A stretch of 54,904 bases of DNA from Treponema sp. (GCF_017430385.1 NZ_JAFRNB010000141.1:1-54904), one strand, 5' to 3'; numbered from the stretch's first letter, positions 43,002-52,062 are shown. Notes: generated from the sequence alone by a model not told the origin. Made by a program: numbers and translations.

Positions 43002-44129
43002 TTATAAAACACTCTTTAATGGAAGAGTTACACGAACTCCTGTCGCAAGCACGAGGCCTGTCGGAACGCTTTTCGTGAATGAAAGCGCGCTGTTGTCCGT
43101 GTCGTTGAATACAGTATAGTGAATATCCTGAACAATTGAAACGGCTGTTTTTCCGATTTTAAATGATGGCGTGCTCAGACAGACTCCAAGAATTCCTGGA
43201 AAAAATGAATTTTTTATGTCTCTGTCAGAATCGCCCGGAAGATGCGGCTTTTTGATTGAGATGACTGGTCCTGCGAAAACCCGGAAAAATTCGTTGAGCG
43301 TAAGGCTTAGGACAATCGGAAATTGGAAATTGCCGGTTCCTGCATCGTAGCGAAAATAAGTTCCAAGCCCCGGCTGCAAATTTTTTCCTGCGTATCGGGC
43401 ATGAAGCATCAAATCTACGCCACGGAAGTTCAGCCTGAAACGGTCCGGCGTAAAGAAACTCCAGTCCATGGAAAGCGAGCTGTCCAAGACCAGAGACTGT
43501 AAAAAAGAATCACTGTCCGAGCGGACATAATCCTGTGAGGCTGCGGAAGAGCGGTTTGAAGAAGAATTGCTTCCTGCTTCTGATGATGAGCTGGCTTTTT
43601 TGGGAGAAGAATCTGCGAGCAGCTCGGAATTTGATGACGGAAGATAACGCCTTGTGCAGATGTAATGTGATTTCCAGTAAGATTCTTTGAGTGAAGAGAC
43701 TATGACTCCTGTGTTCGGGCCGTCGCTTACGGCATGGATGAACTGGTTTGAGCCGATGTATAGGCCGACATGTGAGATTTCGCCGCTGGATGTTGTCTTG
43801 AAGAAAACTAAATCCCCGGCCTCTCGCTCATTGTCTTTTATATCCTCACAGAAATTATAGATTGCCTTTGTTGTGCGCGGCAGCTGGACTCCGATTGATT
43901 CCCGAGAAACTGTAAAAATGAGGCCTGAGCAGTCAAAAGAATTTGGCCCGATTCCTCCTGAGACATAAGGTTTTCCGACGAATTGCTTTGAATAATCGAC
44001 AAGTTTTTTGCGTGCGATTGCGGATTCGCTTGGTGACATTGAGGTGTCATTTTGGGCGCAAAGCTGAGGCACAATCAGAACGAACAGAAAAAATGCTAAT
44101 GTATAAAAAACGACTTTTCTAGTAGACAT
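43002..44129 (-). CDS. NlpC/P60 cell-wall peptidase fused to a beta-barrel-like domain
   Basis: A 375-residue exported protein. After a signal peptide (~25 residues, ending CAQ) comes an NlpC/P60 domain (~35-165) with the catalytic Cys in SFDCSGLI, His in ISHVGLYIG and a further polar residue in FIHAVS. It should cut peptide crosslinks in peptidoglycan. A Ser-rich linker (~170-200) then leads to ~170 residues of amphipathic strands (LNFRGVDLMLHARYAGKN, FQFPIVLSLTLNEFFRVFAGP, GLVLATGVRVTLPLKSVL) that resemble an outer-membrane barrel or a beta-sandwich. The start is the ATG at 44129, six bases after a -10. Confidence 0.87.
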   Translation of the reverse strand: MSTRKVVFYTLAFFLFVLIVPQLCAQNDTSMSPSESAIARKKLVDYSKQFVGKPYVSGGIGPNSFDCSGLIFTVSRESIGVQLPRTTKAIYNFCEDIKDNEREAGDLVFFKTTSSGEISHVGLYIGSNQFIHAVSDGPNTGVIVSSLKESYWKSHYICTRRYLPSSNSELLADSSPKKASSSSEAGSNSSSNRSSAASQDYVRSDSDSFLQSLVLDSSLSMDWSFFTPDRFRLNFRGVDLMLHARYAGKNLQPGLGTYFRYDAGTGNFQFPIVLSLTLNEFFRVFAGPVISIKKPHLPGDSDRDIKNSFFPGILGVCLSTPSFKIGKTAVSIVQDIHYTVFNDTDNSALSFTKSVPTGLVLATGVRVTLPLKSVL

Positions 44130-44135
44130 AATTCT

Positions 44136-44164
44136 ATTATCGGAAAAAATCAAACGATTCGCAA
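44136..44164 (-). promoter_or_regulatory. Promoter of the NlpC/P60 gene (leaderless)
   Basis: On the minus strand TTGCGA (44164-44159), a 17-base spacer, GATAAT (44141-44136), six bases, then ATG at 44129. No Shine-Dalgarno. Confidence 0.65.
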
Positions 44165-44189
44165 TGGAATTTTCTTTGCAAAATTTTCA

Positions 44190-44218
44190 TTGTACTTTAA
44201 GAAATTCAGTTTTATAAT
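44190..44218 (+). promoter_or_regulatory. Promoter of the beta-propeller cyclase gene (leaderless)
   Basis: TTGTAC (44190-44195), a 17-base spacer, TATAAT (44213-44218), six bases, then ATG at 44225. Together with the divergent NlpC/P60 promoter it fills the 95-base gap. Confidence 0.65.
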
Positions 44219-44224
44219 TAAAGA

Positions 44225-47200
44225 ATGAAAAAGTTTTTTTTCTTGCTGCTGATTTTTTTCTCACTTAGCGGTAGTTTTGCACAAAAGACCTTTCTTGACA
44301 ATTATGTTTACCAGACCTGGACTTCTTTTGGCGGTCTGGCCGGAACTATGGCCACTGATATTCTCCAGACAAAAGACGGCTACATCAATATCGGAACTTA
44401 CGAAGGCCTGGTTCGCTTTGACGGTATTGAATTCAATACGATTCGCAGGGCACGCGGAAATGACTACAAATTTTCTTCGGTGAGGGCAATAATTGAGGAT
44501 ACGAACGGCAATCTTTGGCTCGGCTCAAATGATGAGGGCGTTCACAAGATTATGCCGGACGGAACATGCAAGGTTTACACCACGCAGAACGGACTTCCGA
44601 ACAATTCGGTTCGCGCGCTTTGCGAGGACAGGATGGGCAATATCTGGATTGGAACGGCGGCGGGCGTTGTTTTTTTGACACCAAAGGGGCATTTGATTAC
44701 GCCGCAATTTCAGGCCGGTACGGTTTCAAAAGGAATTATAGCTGTTGAGCTTTATTGCGACACGGCTGGCAGGGTCTGGCTCATCACTTCCAACGAAAAC
44801 GGCCTTTTCCTTTATTCGGACGGCCTTTTCCATACAATTCCGCAGGTTGATAAATACTTCGGCAGCTACTTTGCGACTTCGATTATTCAGGATTTGAGCG
44901 GAACTTTCTGGATTTGCATGGGAGACAGCGGCATCGTCTGCCTGGAAAACGGTGATTTCAAAAAAATTAGGACAAATACAATTCTTGATAATATCCCCAC
45001 TTGGTCAATGTATGTCGCTCAGGACGGCACGATTCTTTTTGGAACTGAGCATGGAGTCGTTTCTTTCCACAAAGGTGTTTTCGAGGAATCTCACGACAAG
45101 GATTTGTCTGCCGCAAAAATCAACAGGATTATCCGCGACCGGGAAGGCAACATCTGGTTTGCAAGCGACAGGAACGGCATCGGAAAGCTCACGCACGGCA
45201 AATTCAATTTTACAAAGCTTGATACTACTGTGAACGCAATCGCTGAGGATGAAGTCGGGCGAATGTGGATTGCCACTGACAAAGGCGTAAGATGTTATGT
45301 CGGCGAAAAAGAAATCAACAATAAATTCACGGAATCCACAAAAGGTCTGCGAATCAGGCATGTCGGCGTTACTTTAAAAAATGAGATTCTGGCGGCATGT
45401 TATACAAAGCCCGGCCTCTTTCTTTATAATCCGCGTACTTCAAAAATCAGAACATGGTCAACGGATGACGGTCTTGCGGGAAACAAAGTCCGCCTTGCAA
45501 TTGAGACTGCTCCTGGTGAATATTATGTGGGAACAACGACGGGTCTCAGCATAATTCATTCTGATGAATCGATTAAGAATTTCAAGCAGGCTGACGGTCT
45601 TGAAAACGAATATGTGATGTGGATTTACAAGGACACAAACAGCGTTGTCTGGATTGGAACAGACGGCGGCGGAATCTACCTCATGAAAAACGAGGAAATA
45701 ATATCTCACATTACTTCAGAAGACGGATTAATCGGCAATGTAATTTTCAAAATCAGTCAGGACAGGGAAGGAGCTTACTGGATTTGTACAGGAAGCGGAA
45801 TCAGCTATTGCAAGCCTTTCGATTCAGTGCAGACAAAGCCAAGTCATTTTGAGAACATGAATTCCGATAACGGGCTTGGCACGGATTCGGTTTTTCAGGT
45901 CATTCCAGACACTTCAAGCGAAATGTGGATTACGAGCAGCTACGGAATTGCTACGGTTAATAAAGACGAGCTTCTTCAGGCTGCGCAAAGCGGTGAGAAA
46001 GCCGTGTCACTTCAATACTATTCGCGGAATGACGGCCTCGATTCTGACGGCACGACTTCCACGGCATTGAGTATTTGTGATTCTCATGGCCGACTCTGGT
46101 TCACTATGGTTGATGGATTTTCAGTCTTCGATCCGATTAAAGTCCGGGAAAATCCAGTGCTTCCATTGGTTCATATTGAAAGCGTTACGATTGACAACAA
46201 CAAATATGATTTTAGAACAAAGTCTCAGGAATTCATCTTGAAACCGGGAACAAAGCGCGTTGACATCAAATTCACAGGTCTTAGTTTCGATGCGCCTGAG
46301 CGAATCCAGTTCCAGCATCAGCTCACAAATTTTGAAGAGAAATTCAGTCCTCCTGGAAAGAGCCGAGTTGTTTCCTACACGAACATAAGTCCTGGGCGGC
46401 ATACATTCCTTGTCATGGCGGTAAACGGAGAGGGAGTTCCTTCCGAAGAAGCAGGGGCAATGCTTTTTGTCCAAAAACCGTATTTCTATCAGATGCCGGT
46501 TTTCTGGGTTATCATGGTATTTATTTTGATTGATTTGGTTGTTGCGGTCTTTTATTTCAAGCAGCGCAAAATCAAGCTTGAAAATATCCGTCTTGAAGGA
46601 ATGGTTCAGGTTCGCACACGAGAACTTGCTGCCGAAAAAGACAAGTCTGATCAGCTTCTCCGAGCAATTCTTCCTGATAAAATCGCGGACGAGCTTAAGG
46701 ATGAAGTTCATTCAGTCGCTGAAGCCTTCAGTGATGTTACCCTTCTTTTCTCTGATATTGTCAGCTTCACGAAAGTTTCAAGCAATCATACTGCGAGCGA
46801 GATTGTCACGGCTCTAAATGATTTGTTCACTCGTTTTGACGAACGGGCTAAGAGAATGGGCGTAGAAAAAATCAAGACAATCGGGGATGCGTACATGGCG
46901 GCCTGCGGTGTTCCAAGTCCGAACGAAAACCATGCGTATATAATGGTAGAATTCGCAAAAGGAATGTACGAGGATTTGGAAGATTATAACAGATGTGGTA
47001 AGATTCAATTCAATATGCGAATCGGGCTTAACTCAGGGCCTGTCACGGCAGGTGTTATCGGAAAAACAAAATTCGTGTATGATGTCTGGGGAAATACTGT
47101 GAATGTGGCCAGCCGAATGGAAACTGCTTGTAATCCGGGAAATATTCGCGTGAGCCAGACTGTTTTTGAGCATCTAAAGGATTCGGACATCAAGTTTACC

Positions 47201-47263
47201 GAGCCGATGGAATGTGAAATCAAGGGCAAAGGTAAAATGATTACTTACGAAGTGTTGAAATAG
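44225..47263 (+). CDS. Periplasmic beta-propeller (Reg_prop/Y_Y_Y) adenylate cyclase
   Basis: A 1012-residue one-component sensor. The signal peptide is followed by many Reg_prop blades (IWIGTAAGVVF, MWIATDKGVRCY, VWIGTDGGGIYLM and others) up to about residue 640. Then come a Y_Y_Y-type domain, one membrane helix (~755-778), a short coiled coil and a class III cyclase domain. This is the input half of Bacteroides hybrid two-component sensors joined to a cyclase instead of a kinase. Metal Asp844 lies in FSDIVSFT. EKIKTIGDAYMA and FVYDVWGNTVNVASRME carry the Lys/Asp pair for ATP. The ligand is unknown; urtA follows nine bases downstream. Confidence 0.9.
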   Translation: MKKFFFLLLIFFSLSGSFAQKTFLDNYVYQTWTSFGGLAGTMATDILQTKDGYINIGTYEGLVRFDGIEFNTIRRARGNDYKFSSVRAIIEDTNGNLWLGSNDEGVHKIMPDGTCKVYTTQNGLPNNSVRALCEDRMGNIWIGTAAGVVFLTPKGHLITPQFQAGTVSKGIIAVELYCDTAGRVWLITSNENGLFLYSDGLFHTIPQVDKYFGSYFATSIIQDLSGTFWICMGDSGIVCLENGDFKKIRTNTILDNIPTWSMYVAQDGTILFGTEHGVVSFHKGVFEESHDKDLSAAKINRIIRDREGNIWFASDRNGIGKLTHGKFNFTKLDTTVNAIAEDEVGRMWIATDKGVRCYVGEKEINNKFTESTKGLRIRHVGVTLKNEILAACYTKPGLFLYNPRTSKIRTWSTDDGLAGNKVRLAIETAPGEYYVGTTTGLSIIHSDESIKNFKQADGLENEYVMWIYKDTNSVVWIGTDGGGIYLMKNEEIISHITSEDGLIGNVIFKISQDREGAYWICTGSGISYCKPFDSVQTKPSHFENMNSDNGLGTDSVFQVIPDTSSEMWITSSYGIATVNKDELLQAAQSGEKAVSLQYYSRNDGLDSDGTTSTALSICDSHGRLWFTMVDGFSVFDPIKVRENPVLPLVHIESVTIDNNKYDFRTKSQEFILKPGTKRVDIKFTGLSFDAPERIQFQHQLTNFEEKFSPPGKSRVVSYTNISPGRHTFLVMAVNGEGVPSEEAGAMLFVQKPYFYQMPVFWVIMVFILIDLVVAVFYFKQRKIKLENIRLEGMVQVRTRELAAEKDKSDQLLRAILPDKIADELKDEVHSVAEAFSDVTLLFSDIVSFTKVSSNHTASEIVTALNDLFTRFDERAKRMGVEKIKTIGDAYMAACGVPSPNENHAYIMVEFAKGMYEDLEDYNRCGKIQFNMRIGLNSGPVTAGVIGKTKFVYDVWGNTVNVASRMETACNPGNIRVSQTVFEHLKDSDIKFTEPMECEIKGKGKMITYEVLK

Positions 47264-47272
47264 GAGATAGTG

Positions 47273-48460
47273 ATGAAAAAATTAAAAATGGGACTGGTCG
47301 GAATCGCAATTTCTGCGCTTCTGTTCGCTTCCTGTAAAGAAAAAAAGGATGAGACAGTAAAGGTCGGATTATTACATTCGCTTTCAGGAACAATGTCAAT
47401 TTCAGAAACTTCCGTCCGTGATGCCGAATTGCTTGCAATCTCAGAAATCAATGGAGCTGGCGGGGTTCTCGGAAAGCAAATTGTTGCTGTTCAGGCAGAC
47501 GGTGCAAGCGATCCTCAGGTTTTTTCTGCGGAAGCCCGAAGACTGATTCAGAATGAAAAAGTCGTCACTGTTTTTGGATGCTGGACTTCTGCGTCTCGAA
47601 AGGCCGTGAAGCCTGTTGTTGAGGAATTCTATAATCTTTTGTGGTACCCGGTTCAATATGAAGGAATGGAAGCAAGCCCAAACATCATGTATATGGGAGC
47701 TTCTCCAAACCAGCAGATTGTTCCTGCGGTTGACTATTGTGCCGAAAATTTTGGCAAAAAAATGTTCCTTGTTGGAAGCGACTATGTTTTCCCACAGACA
47801 GCCAACAAAATCATCAAGGCGCAGCTTGCCCAGCTTGGCGGTGAATGTGCCGGCGAAGAATATGTTCCTCTTGGCTATTCGGATTTCAGCGACATCATTG
47901 CAAAAATTCAAAAGGCAAAGCCAAATGTGATTCTCAATACGCTCAACGGCGACTCAAATGTTGCATTTTTCGCTTCTCTCGCAAGGGCTGGAATTACTTC
48001 AAAAGTAATTCCGGTCATGAGTTTTTCAATCGCAGAGGAAGAAGTCGCAAAAATGGATTTGGATAATCTTACAGGTCACTTAGTTTCATGGAATTACTAC
48101 GAGACGACCCAGACTCCGCGCAATGAAAAATTCGTCTCGGATTACAAGGAAAAGTACGGCGATGACCGGATGACGGGCGACCCAATCGAAGCGGCGTACA
48201 TAGCTGTTTACATGTGGGCGGCGGCTTGTGAAAAGGCGGGAAGTTTTGATGTTGAGGCTGTTCGGGTGGCATCAAAAGGCCTCAGTTTCACGGCTCCAGA
48301 AGGTACTGTCACGATTGACGGCGGCAACCAGCATTTGTATAAACAGGTGCGAATCGGTAAAATTAACGATAAGGGCTTGATTGACGAAGTTTGGGCAACG
48401 CCATCAGCAGTCAAACCAGACCCATATTTGAGTACATATCCGTGGGCACGCGGACTCTAG
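47273..48460 (+). CDS. urtA: UrtA-like urea/amide-binding lipoprotein, no transporter genes nearby
   Basis: A 395-residue lipoprotein (lipobox LFAS-C) of the branched-chain amino acid/urea binding-protein family. The match to UrtA is strong from memory: [63 protein letters not shown] and [12 protein letters not shown]. UrtBCDE permease and ATPase genes are absent on either side. AGGAG six bases upstream fixes the ATG at 47273. Because it follows the sensor cyclase by nine bases, it may hand a ligand to that sensor instead of a transporter; that is inference. Confidence 0.9.
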   Translation: MKKLKMGLVGIAISALLFASCKEKKDETVKVGLLHSLSGTMSISETSVRDAELLAISEINGAGGVLGKQIVAVQADGASDPQVFSAEARRLIQNEKVVTVFGCWTSASRKAVKPVVEEFYNLLWYPVQYEGMEASPNIMYMGASPNQQIVPAVDYCAENFGKKMFLVGSDYVFPQTANKIIKAQLAQLGGECAGEEYVPLGYSDFSDIIAKIQKAKPNVILNTLNGDSNVAFFASLARAGITSKVIPVMSFSIAEEEVAKMDLDNLTGHLVSWNYYETTQTPRNEKFVSDYKEKYGDDRMTGDPIEAAYIAVYMWAAACEKAGSFDVEAVRVASKGLSFTAPEGTVTIDGGNQHLYKQVRIGKINDKGLIDEVWATPSAVKPDPYLSTYPWARGL

Positions 48461-48470
48461 GAATTAAAAA

Positions 48471-49412
48471 ATGAAACACATAATGGAACAATTACAGGAA
48501 GCGGCTTTGAAAAACGGACCGCTTTGCGTTGGCTTGGACACAGATCCTTCTTATTTGCCGGAGTCGGTTTTGAAGGCTTTTGATTCGCCGGTTGAGGCAG
48601 TTGTAGCTTACAACAAGGAAATCATCAAGCGCGTGGCTGCCGATAAATCTGCCTGCTGTTTCAAGATTCAGATTGCTTACTATGAGGCGATGGGAATCGA
48701 GGGCTTGAAGGCTTACATCGAGACGATAAAGGCTGTTCACGAAGCTGGTTTCATTGCAATCAGCGACATCAAGCGCGGTGACATCGCAGACACAGCAAAG
48801 GCTTATGCGCGCGCCCACTTCGGAGCAGGCTCAGATTTCGAAACTGACATCATCACAATCAATCCATACATGGGCTTTGACACACTCAAACCATTCACCG
48901 AATATTGCAAACCGAATGGCGAGGCCGGCGGAAAGGGCATTTTCGTGCTCTTGCGCACATCAAATCCTGGCATGATCGATATTGAGCAGCAGGAATTAAA
49001 GGCCGGTGGTCGAGTACTCGACAAAACTGGCGGCGAATTGGAGCGAATTTCTGCTGAATTTAAAGCTCTTTACCCGGAGCAGAAATGTTCTCCTGTCGGA
49101 GCCGTTGTCGGCTGCACAGAAGAAAGCGATGCCCGTGCTTTGCGTGACGCATATCCTGACATTTTCTTCCTTATTCCTGGCTATGGCGCACAGGGCGGTG
49201 CTGCCCGAATCGCCGCTACATTGCTCGACAAGGCTGGCGGCACTGTAAATTCTAGCCGCGGCATTTTGTGCGCATGGAAAAAGGACGAGTCTCTTGCCGA
49301 AGCTCGCGAGGCCGGCACACTCTGCCTTAAAGATATTGCAGATGCAGCAGGAAAAGCCTGTCGTTATTCAACGGCAGACTTATTGAATGCAAAAAAACAA
49401 CTTGGATTGTAA
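48471..49412 (+). CDS. pyrF: Orotidine-5'-phosphate decarboxylase
   Basis: Last step of UMP synthesis. The 313 residues belong to the longer subfamily 2 of PyrF. Motifs in order: LCVGLDTDPSYLPE, FKIQIAYYEAMG, the catalytic SDIKRGDIADTAKAYA with its Asp-Lys-Asp set, TINPYMGFDTLKPF, LLRTSNPG, GAVVGCTEE and FLIPGYGAQGG. GGAA precedes the ATG, 10 bases after urtA, so it could share that transcript. The fused pyrK-pyrD gene starts one base after its stop, clearly an operon of late pyrimidine steps. Confidence 0.95.
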   Translation: MKHIMEQLQEAALKNGPLCVGLDTDPSYLPESVLKAFDSPVEAVVAYNKEIIKRVAADKSACCFKIQIAYYEAMGIEGLKAYIETIKAVHEAGFIAISDIKRGDIADTAKAYARAHFGAGSDFETDIITINPYMGFDTLKPFTEYCKPNGEAGGKGIFVLLRTSNPGMIDIEQQELKAGGRVLDKTGGELERISAEFKALYPEQKCSPVGAVVGCTEESDARALRDAYPDIFFLIPGYGAQGGAARIAATLLDKAGGTVNSSRGILCAWKKDESLAEAREAGTLCLKDIADAAGKACRYSTADLLNAKKQLGL

Positions 49413-49413
49413 A

Positions 49414-51222
49414 ATGAATAAAGTGACTGATTGTAAAGGCGAACCGTTACCGGTTTTTGGCAAAGGCGTTGTAACTTACTGCGATGTTGAGCAGGGAGCG
49501 GCTCCTTTTGGAAGCGTTTGGAATCTCAAGCTTTTGATGCTTGTTGATCTTTCGACCGGTTCAACAGATGTTCCTGTTCCTGCAGCGGGCCAGTTTTATC
49601 TCTTGCGCTCTGCAAAATCCGGGGTTCTGCTCGGCCGACCAATCAGCATTTATATGGCTCGGAAGGCTGGCGAGGCTGCATACCTCGAATTCCTGATTTT
49701 AAAAAAGGGAAAAGGCACGGAAGAGCTTTGTTTTCTCGAAAAAAATGACGAAGTTGAATTGATTGGCCCTCTCGGAAACACTTTCCTGCAGCCAAAAACT
49801 GACGATAAAATCTGTATCGTCGGAGGCGGAATCGGTGTTGCTCCTGTAGCTGGTTTTGCATCAGGTTTGCCGGCGAAATCTTATGATTTCTTTGCGTGTT
49901 TCAAAAGCGGCTCTTACGGTTTGGATTATGTTGCTGCTAATGAGCTGACAATTACAACCGATGACGGCTCTGCTGGTATCAAAGGTATGCTTCCGACGGC
50001 ACTCACGGCCGAAACTCTCAAAAAAAAAGGCTACACTGTCGTTTACGCCTGTGGACCTACTCCGATGCTTGCTTATTTGCAGAAAATCTGTGCTGAGGCA
50101 GGAGTTCAGGCATATCTTAGCATGGAAAACCGCATGGCTTGTGGTGTCGGTGCTTGCTTGGGTTGTACAATCACTACTAGCGAAGGAAATAAACGCTGCT
50201 GTAAAGACGGCCCTGTTTTCCGTGGCGAGATTTTGCAGTTTGAAAAACCAAAATTCAAGCCGATTTTTGGAACGGAAAAACCTGATTCTGATTTTGATCC
50301 AGACCTTTCTGTTGAAGTTGCGGGCGTTAAATTTGAAAATCCTGTGATTGCGGCAAGCGGCACATTCGGCTACGGCTCGGAATATTCAAGCATTTTTGAT
50401 GTGAACAAACTGGGCGGAATCTGCTCGAAAGGCCTCACATTGCAGGCTCGGCCGGGCAACACAGGAACCCGCTTGGTCGAAACTCCATCAGGCTTAATAA
50501 ACTCAATCGGCTTGGAAAATCCAGGAATCGAGCATTTTATCAAGCATGAGCTTCCGGGAATGCTCGCTCTCAAACCTGTTACAATCGCAAATCTTTCAGG
50601 CTCTTCTTTAGAAACTTACGTTGAGGGCGCAAAACTCCTCGACCAGACCGACGTGCCAATGATTGAGCTTAACATCAGCTGCCCGAACGTTAAGGCCGGC
50701 GGGATGGGATTCGGCATGGCTCCGGAAACTGCTGCAAGCGTTACAAAAGCTGTTCGAGAAGCAACAAAAAAGCCTCTCATGGTAAAACTCACGCCGAACG
50801 CGCCAGATTTAATCGGAATCGCAATGGCCGTGCGTGAGGCGGGTGCCGATGCCCTGAGCCTTGTGAACACATTCCAGGCTATGTCTATTGATTTGAACAC
50901 AGGCCGACCAGTCTTTGACAATATTCGTGCCGGATTCAGCGGCCCTGCAGTAAAGCCAATCGCGCTTCGCATGGTCTACGATGTCGTTCAGGCAATGAAC
51001 AAATTGCCGGAATCAGAGCGAATCCCGGTAGTGGGTCTGGGCGGAATTTCAACATGGCAGGATGCTGTTGAATTCCTCATGGCTGGAGCAGCTGCAATTC
51101 AGGTTGGAACGGCAACATTCTCGAATCCAAACGCAATGATTCAGATTGTCGAAGGATTGAAGCTCTATATGAAGTCAAAAGGATTCAAGTCAATCGCAGA
51201 ATTCAGGGGAATTGCTCAGTAG
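49414..51222 (+). CDS. pyrKD: Fused dihydroorotate dehydrogenase: PyrK electron-transfer subunit plus PyrD catalytic subunit
   Basis: A 602-residue fusion of two subunits normally encoded separately. The PyrK half (~1-285) has a flavin-reductase-type domain (GPLGNTF, VGGGIGVAPVAGF) and a 2Fe-2S site: C243, C248, C251 and one of C262/C263. The PyrD half (~297 to end) is class 1B: AASGTFGYGSEY, NISCPNVK with catalytic Cys423, MVKLTPNA, LVNTFQAMSID and GLGGISTWQDAVEFLMAGA. It oxidises dihydroorotate and passes electrons to NAD+. The start is the ATG at 49414; the frame opens earlier inside pyrF. A terminator follows at 51284. Confidence 0.93.
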   Translation: MNKVTDCKGEPLPVFGKGVVTYCDVEQGAAPFGSVWNLKLLMLVDLSTGSTDVPVPAAGQFYLLRSAKSGVLLGRPISIYMARKAGEAAYLEFLILKKGKGTEELCFLEKNDEVELIGPLGNTFLQPKTDDKICIVGGGIGVAPVAGFASGLPAKSYDFFACFKSGSYGLDYVAANELTITTDDGSAGIKGMLPTALTAETLKKKGYTVVYACGPTPMLAYLQKICAEAGVQAYLSMENRMACGVGACLGCTITTSEGNKRCCKDGPVFRGEILQFEKPKFKPIFGTEKPDSDFDPDLSVEVAGVKFENPVIAASGTFGYGSEYSSIFDVNKLGGICSKGLTLQARPGNTGTRLVETPSGLINSIGLENPGIEHFIKHELPGMLALKPVTIANLSGSSLETYVEGAKLLDQTDVPMIELNISCPNVKAGGMGFGMAPETAASVTKAVREATKKPLMVKLTPNAPDLIGIAMAVREAGADALSLVNTFQAMSIDLNTGRPVFDNIRAGFSGPAVKPIALRMVYDVVQAMNKLPESERIPVVGLGGISTWQDAVEFLMAGAAAIQVGTATFSNPNAMIQIVEGLKLYMKSKGFKSIAEFRGIAQ

Positions 51223-51283
51223 CAAAGGGAAATTACAAAATCGAATACTTCAAGATTGAAGAAATAACTGAATAATCACTCAG

Positions 51284-51315
51284 AAAAAAGCTGCCCATGC
51301 ACGGGCAGTTTTTTT
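51284..51315 (+). terminator. Intrinsic terminator after the pyr genes
   Basis: CTGCCC (51291-51296), a 6-base loop, GGGCAG (51303-51308), then seven T residues to 51315; an A-run precedes the stem. Confidence 0.85.
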
Positions 51316-51332
51316 ATGTACAAAAGTATTTC

Positions 51333-51361
51333 TTGACATATATATATAACATACATACAAT
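51333..51361 (+). promoter_or_regulatory. Promoter of the toxin-antitoxin pair (leaderless antitoxin)
   Basis: Consensus TTGACA (51333-51338), a 17-base AT-repeat-rich spacer, TACAAT (51356-51361), six bases, then ATG at 51368. No Shine-Dalgarno. The alternating AT and ATAC steps in the spacer could form part of an operator for the RHH antitoxin. Confidence 0.75.
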
Positions 51362-51367
51362 ATTAAT

Positions 51368-51634
51368 ATGGCACAAGCACTAATGAAACCAGTCACTATT
51401 TATTTTCAGGAACTCAAATATCTCATGTTTCAGCAGATGGCTGCACGGCAAAACCGTAAGGCTGCCGAACTTGTCCGTGATGCGATGGATGAATATCTCG
51501 AAAATCATTCCCAATCAGGTGCGTCCCTTGATTCATGGAGTCCAGTTTCACTCGGCGGGCTTAAAGCTGGTGCTTCTGACTGGCTTTCAAAAGATTATCA
51601 GAGTGAATTACTAGATTCGGGGGCTAAATTTTGA
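51368..51634 (+). CDS. Ribbon-helix-helix antitoxin
   Basis: An 88-residue protein. The N-terminal ~45 residues fit a CopG/RHH DNA-binding fold: a short strand (KPVTIYF), then two helices with QNRKAAELVRDAMDEYLE. The C-terminal tail (SLGGLKAGASDWLSKDYQSELL) would wrap the toxin. It overlaps the PIN toxin gene by four bases, the usual antitoxin-first order, and should repress its own promoter. Confidence 0.82.
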   Translation: MAQALMKPVTIYFQELKYLMFQQMAARQNRKAAELVRDAMDEYLENHSQSGASLDSWSPVSLGGLKAGASDWLSKDYQSELLDSGAKF

Positions 51635-52062
51635 CTGGTGTTGATACAACATGGCTCATTGATTTGGAAATAACAGATTCGCCACGCCATGAAGGAGCCT
51701 TACAGCTTTTTGAAAAATGGCGGTCACAAAAAAATTCCATGCTGGCTATTTATTATCAATCTTTCTTGGAATTCCAGCATGTTGTTACGGATTCAAAAAG
51801 GTTCAATTCACCGCTTACAATGGAACAAGCCTTAGAGCGATGCTGGTTTTGGATCGACCAGGAACGCATAAAAATCATTTATCCAAGTGAAACATCACTC
51901 AAACGCTCCCAGCTCTGGATGTCAATGTACAAACTTGGCCGCAAGCGCATTCAGGACACGCATATAGCTGCAGCCTTTCTGGAATCCTGTGTCACCCAAA
52001 TTTTTACCGCAAATCCCGCTGATTTTGAGATTTTCGAAGCATTTGATCTGGTCAATTACTGA
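51631..52062 (+). CDS. PIN-domain toxin (VapC-like ribonuclease)
   Basis: A 143-residue PIN nuclease. The acidic metal-binding residues are Asp5 (VDTTWLID), Glu47 (FLEFQH), Asp109 (IQDTHIAAAF) and Asp131 (NPADFEIF), in the right order. Its likely start is TTG at 51631, overlapping the antitoxin stop as TTGA, with a GGGGG stretch just upstream. Toxins of this class cut tRNA or rRNA. The stop overlaps that of the convergent surface-protein gene by seven bases. Confidence 0.85.
   Translation: MTGVDTTWLIDLEITDSPRHEGALQLFEKWRSQKNSMLAIYYQSFLEFQHVVTDSKRFNSPLTMEQALERCWFWIDQERIKIIYPSETSLKRSQLWMSMYKLGRKRIQDTHIAAAFLESCVTQIFTANPADFEIFEAFDLVNY

Noticed and set aside
51339..51355. AT dinucleotide run as an independent repeat feature
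   Set aside because: It is simply the 17-base spacer of the toxin-antitoxin promoter; it may still be part of an operator.
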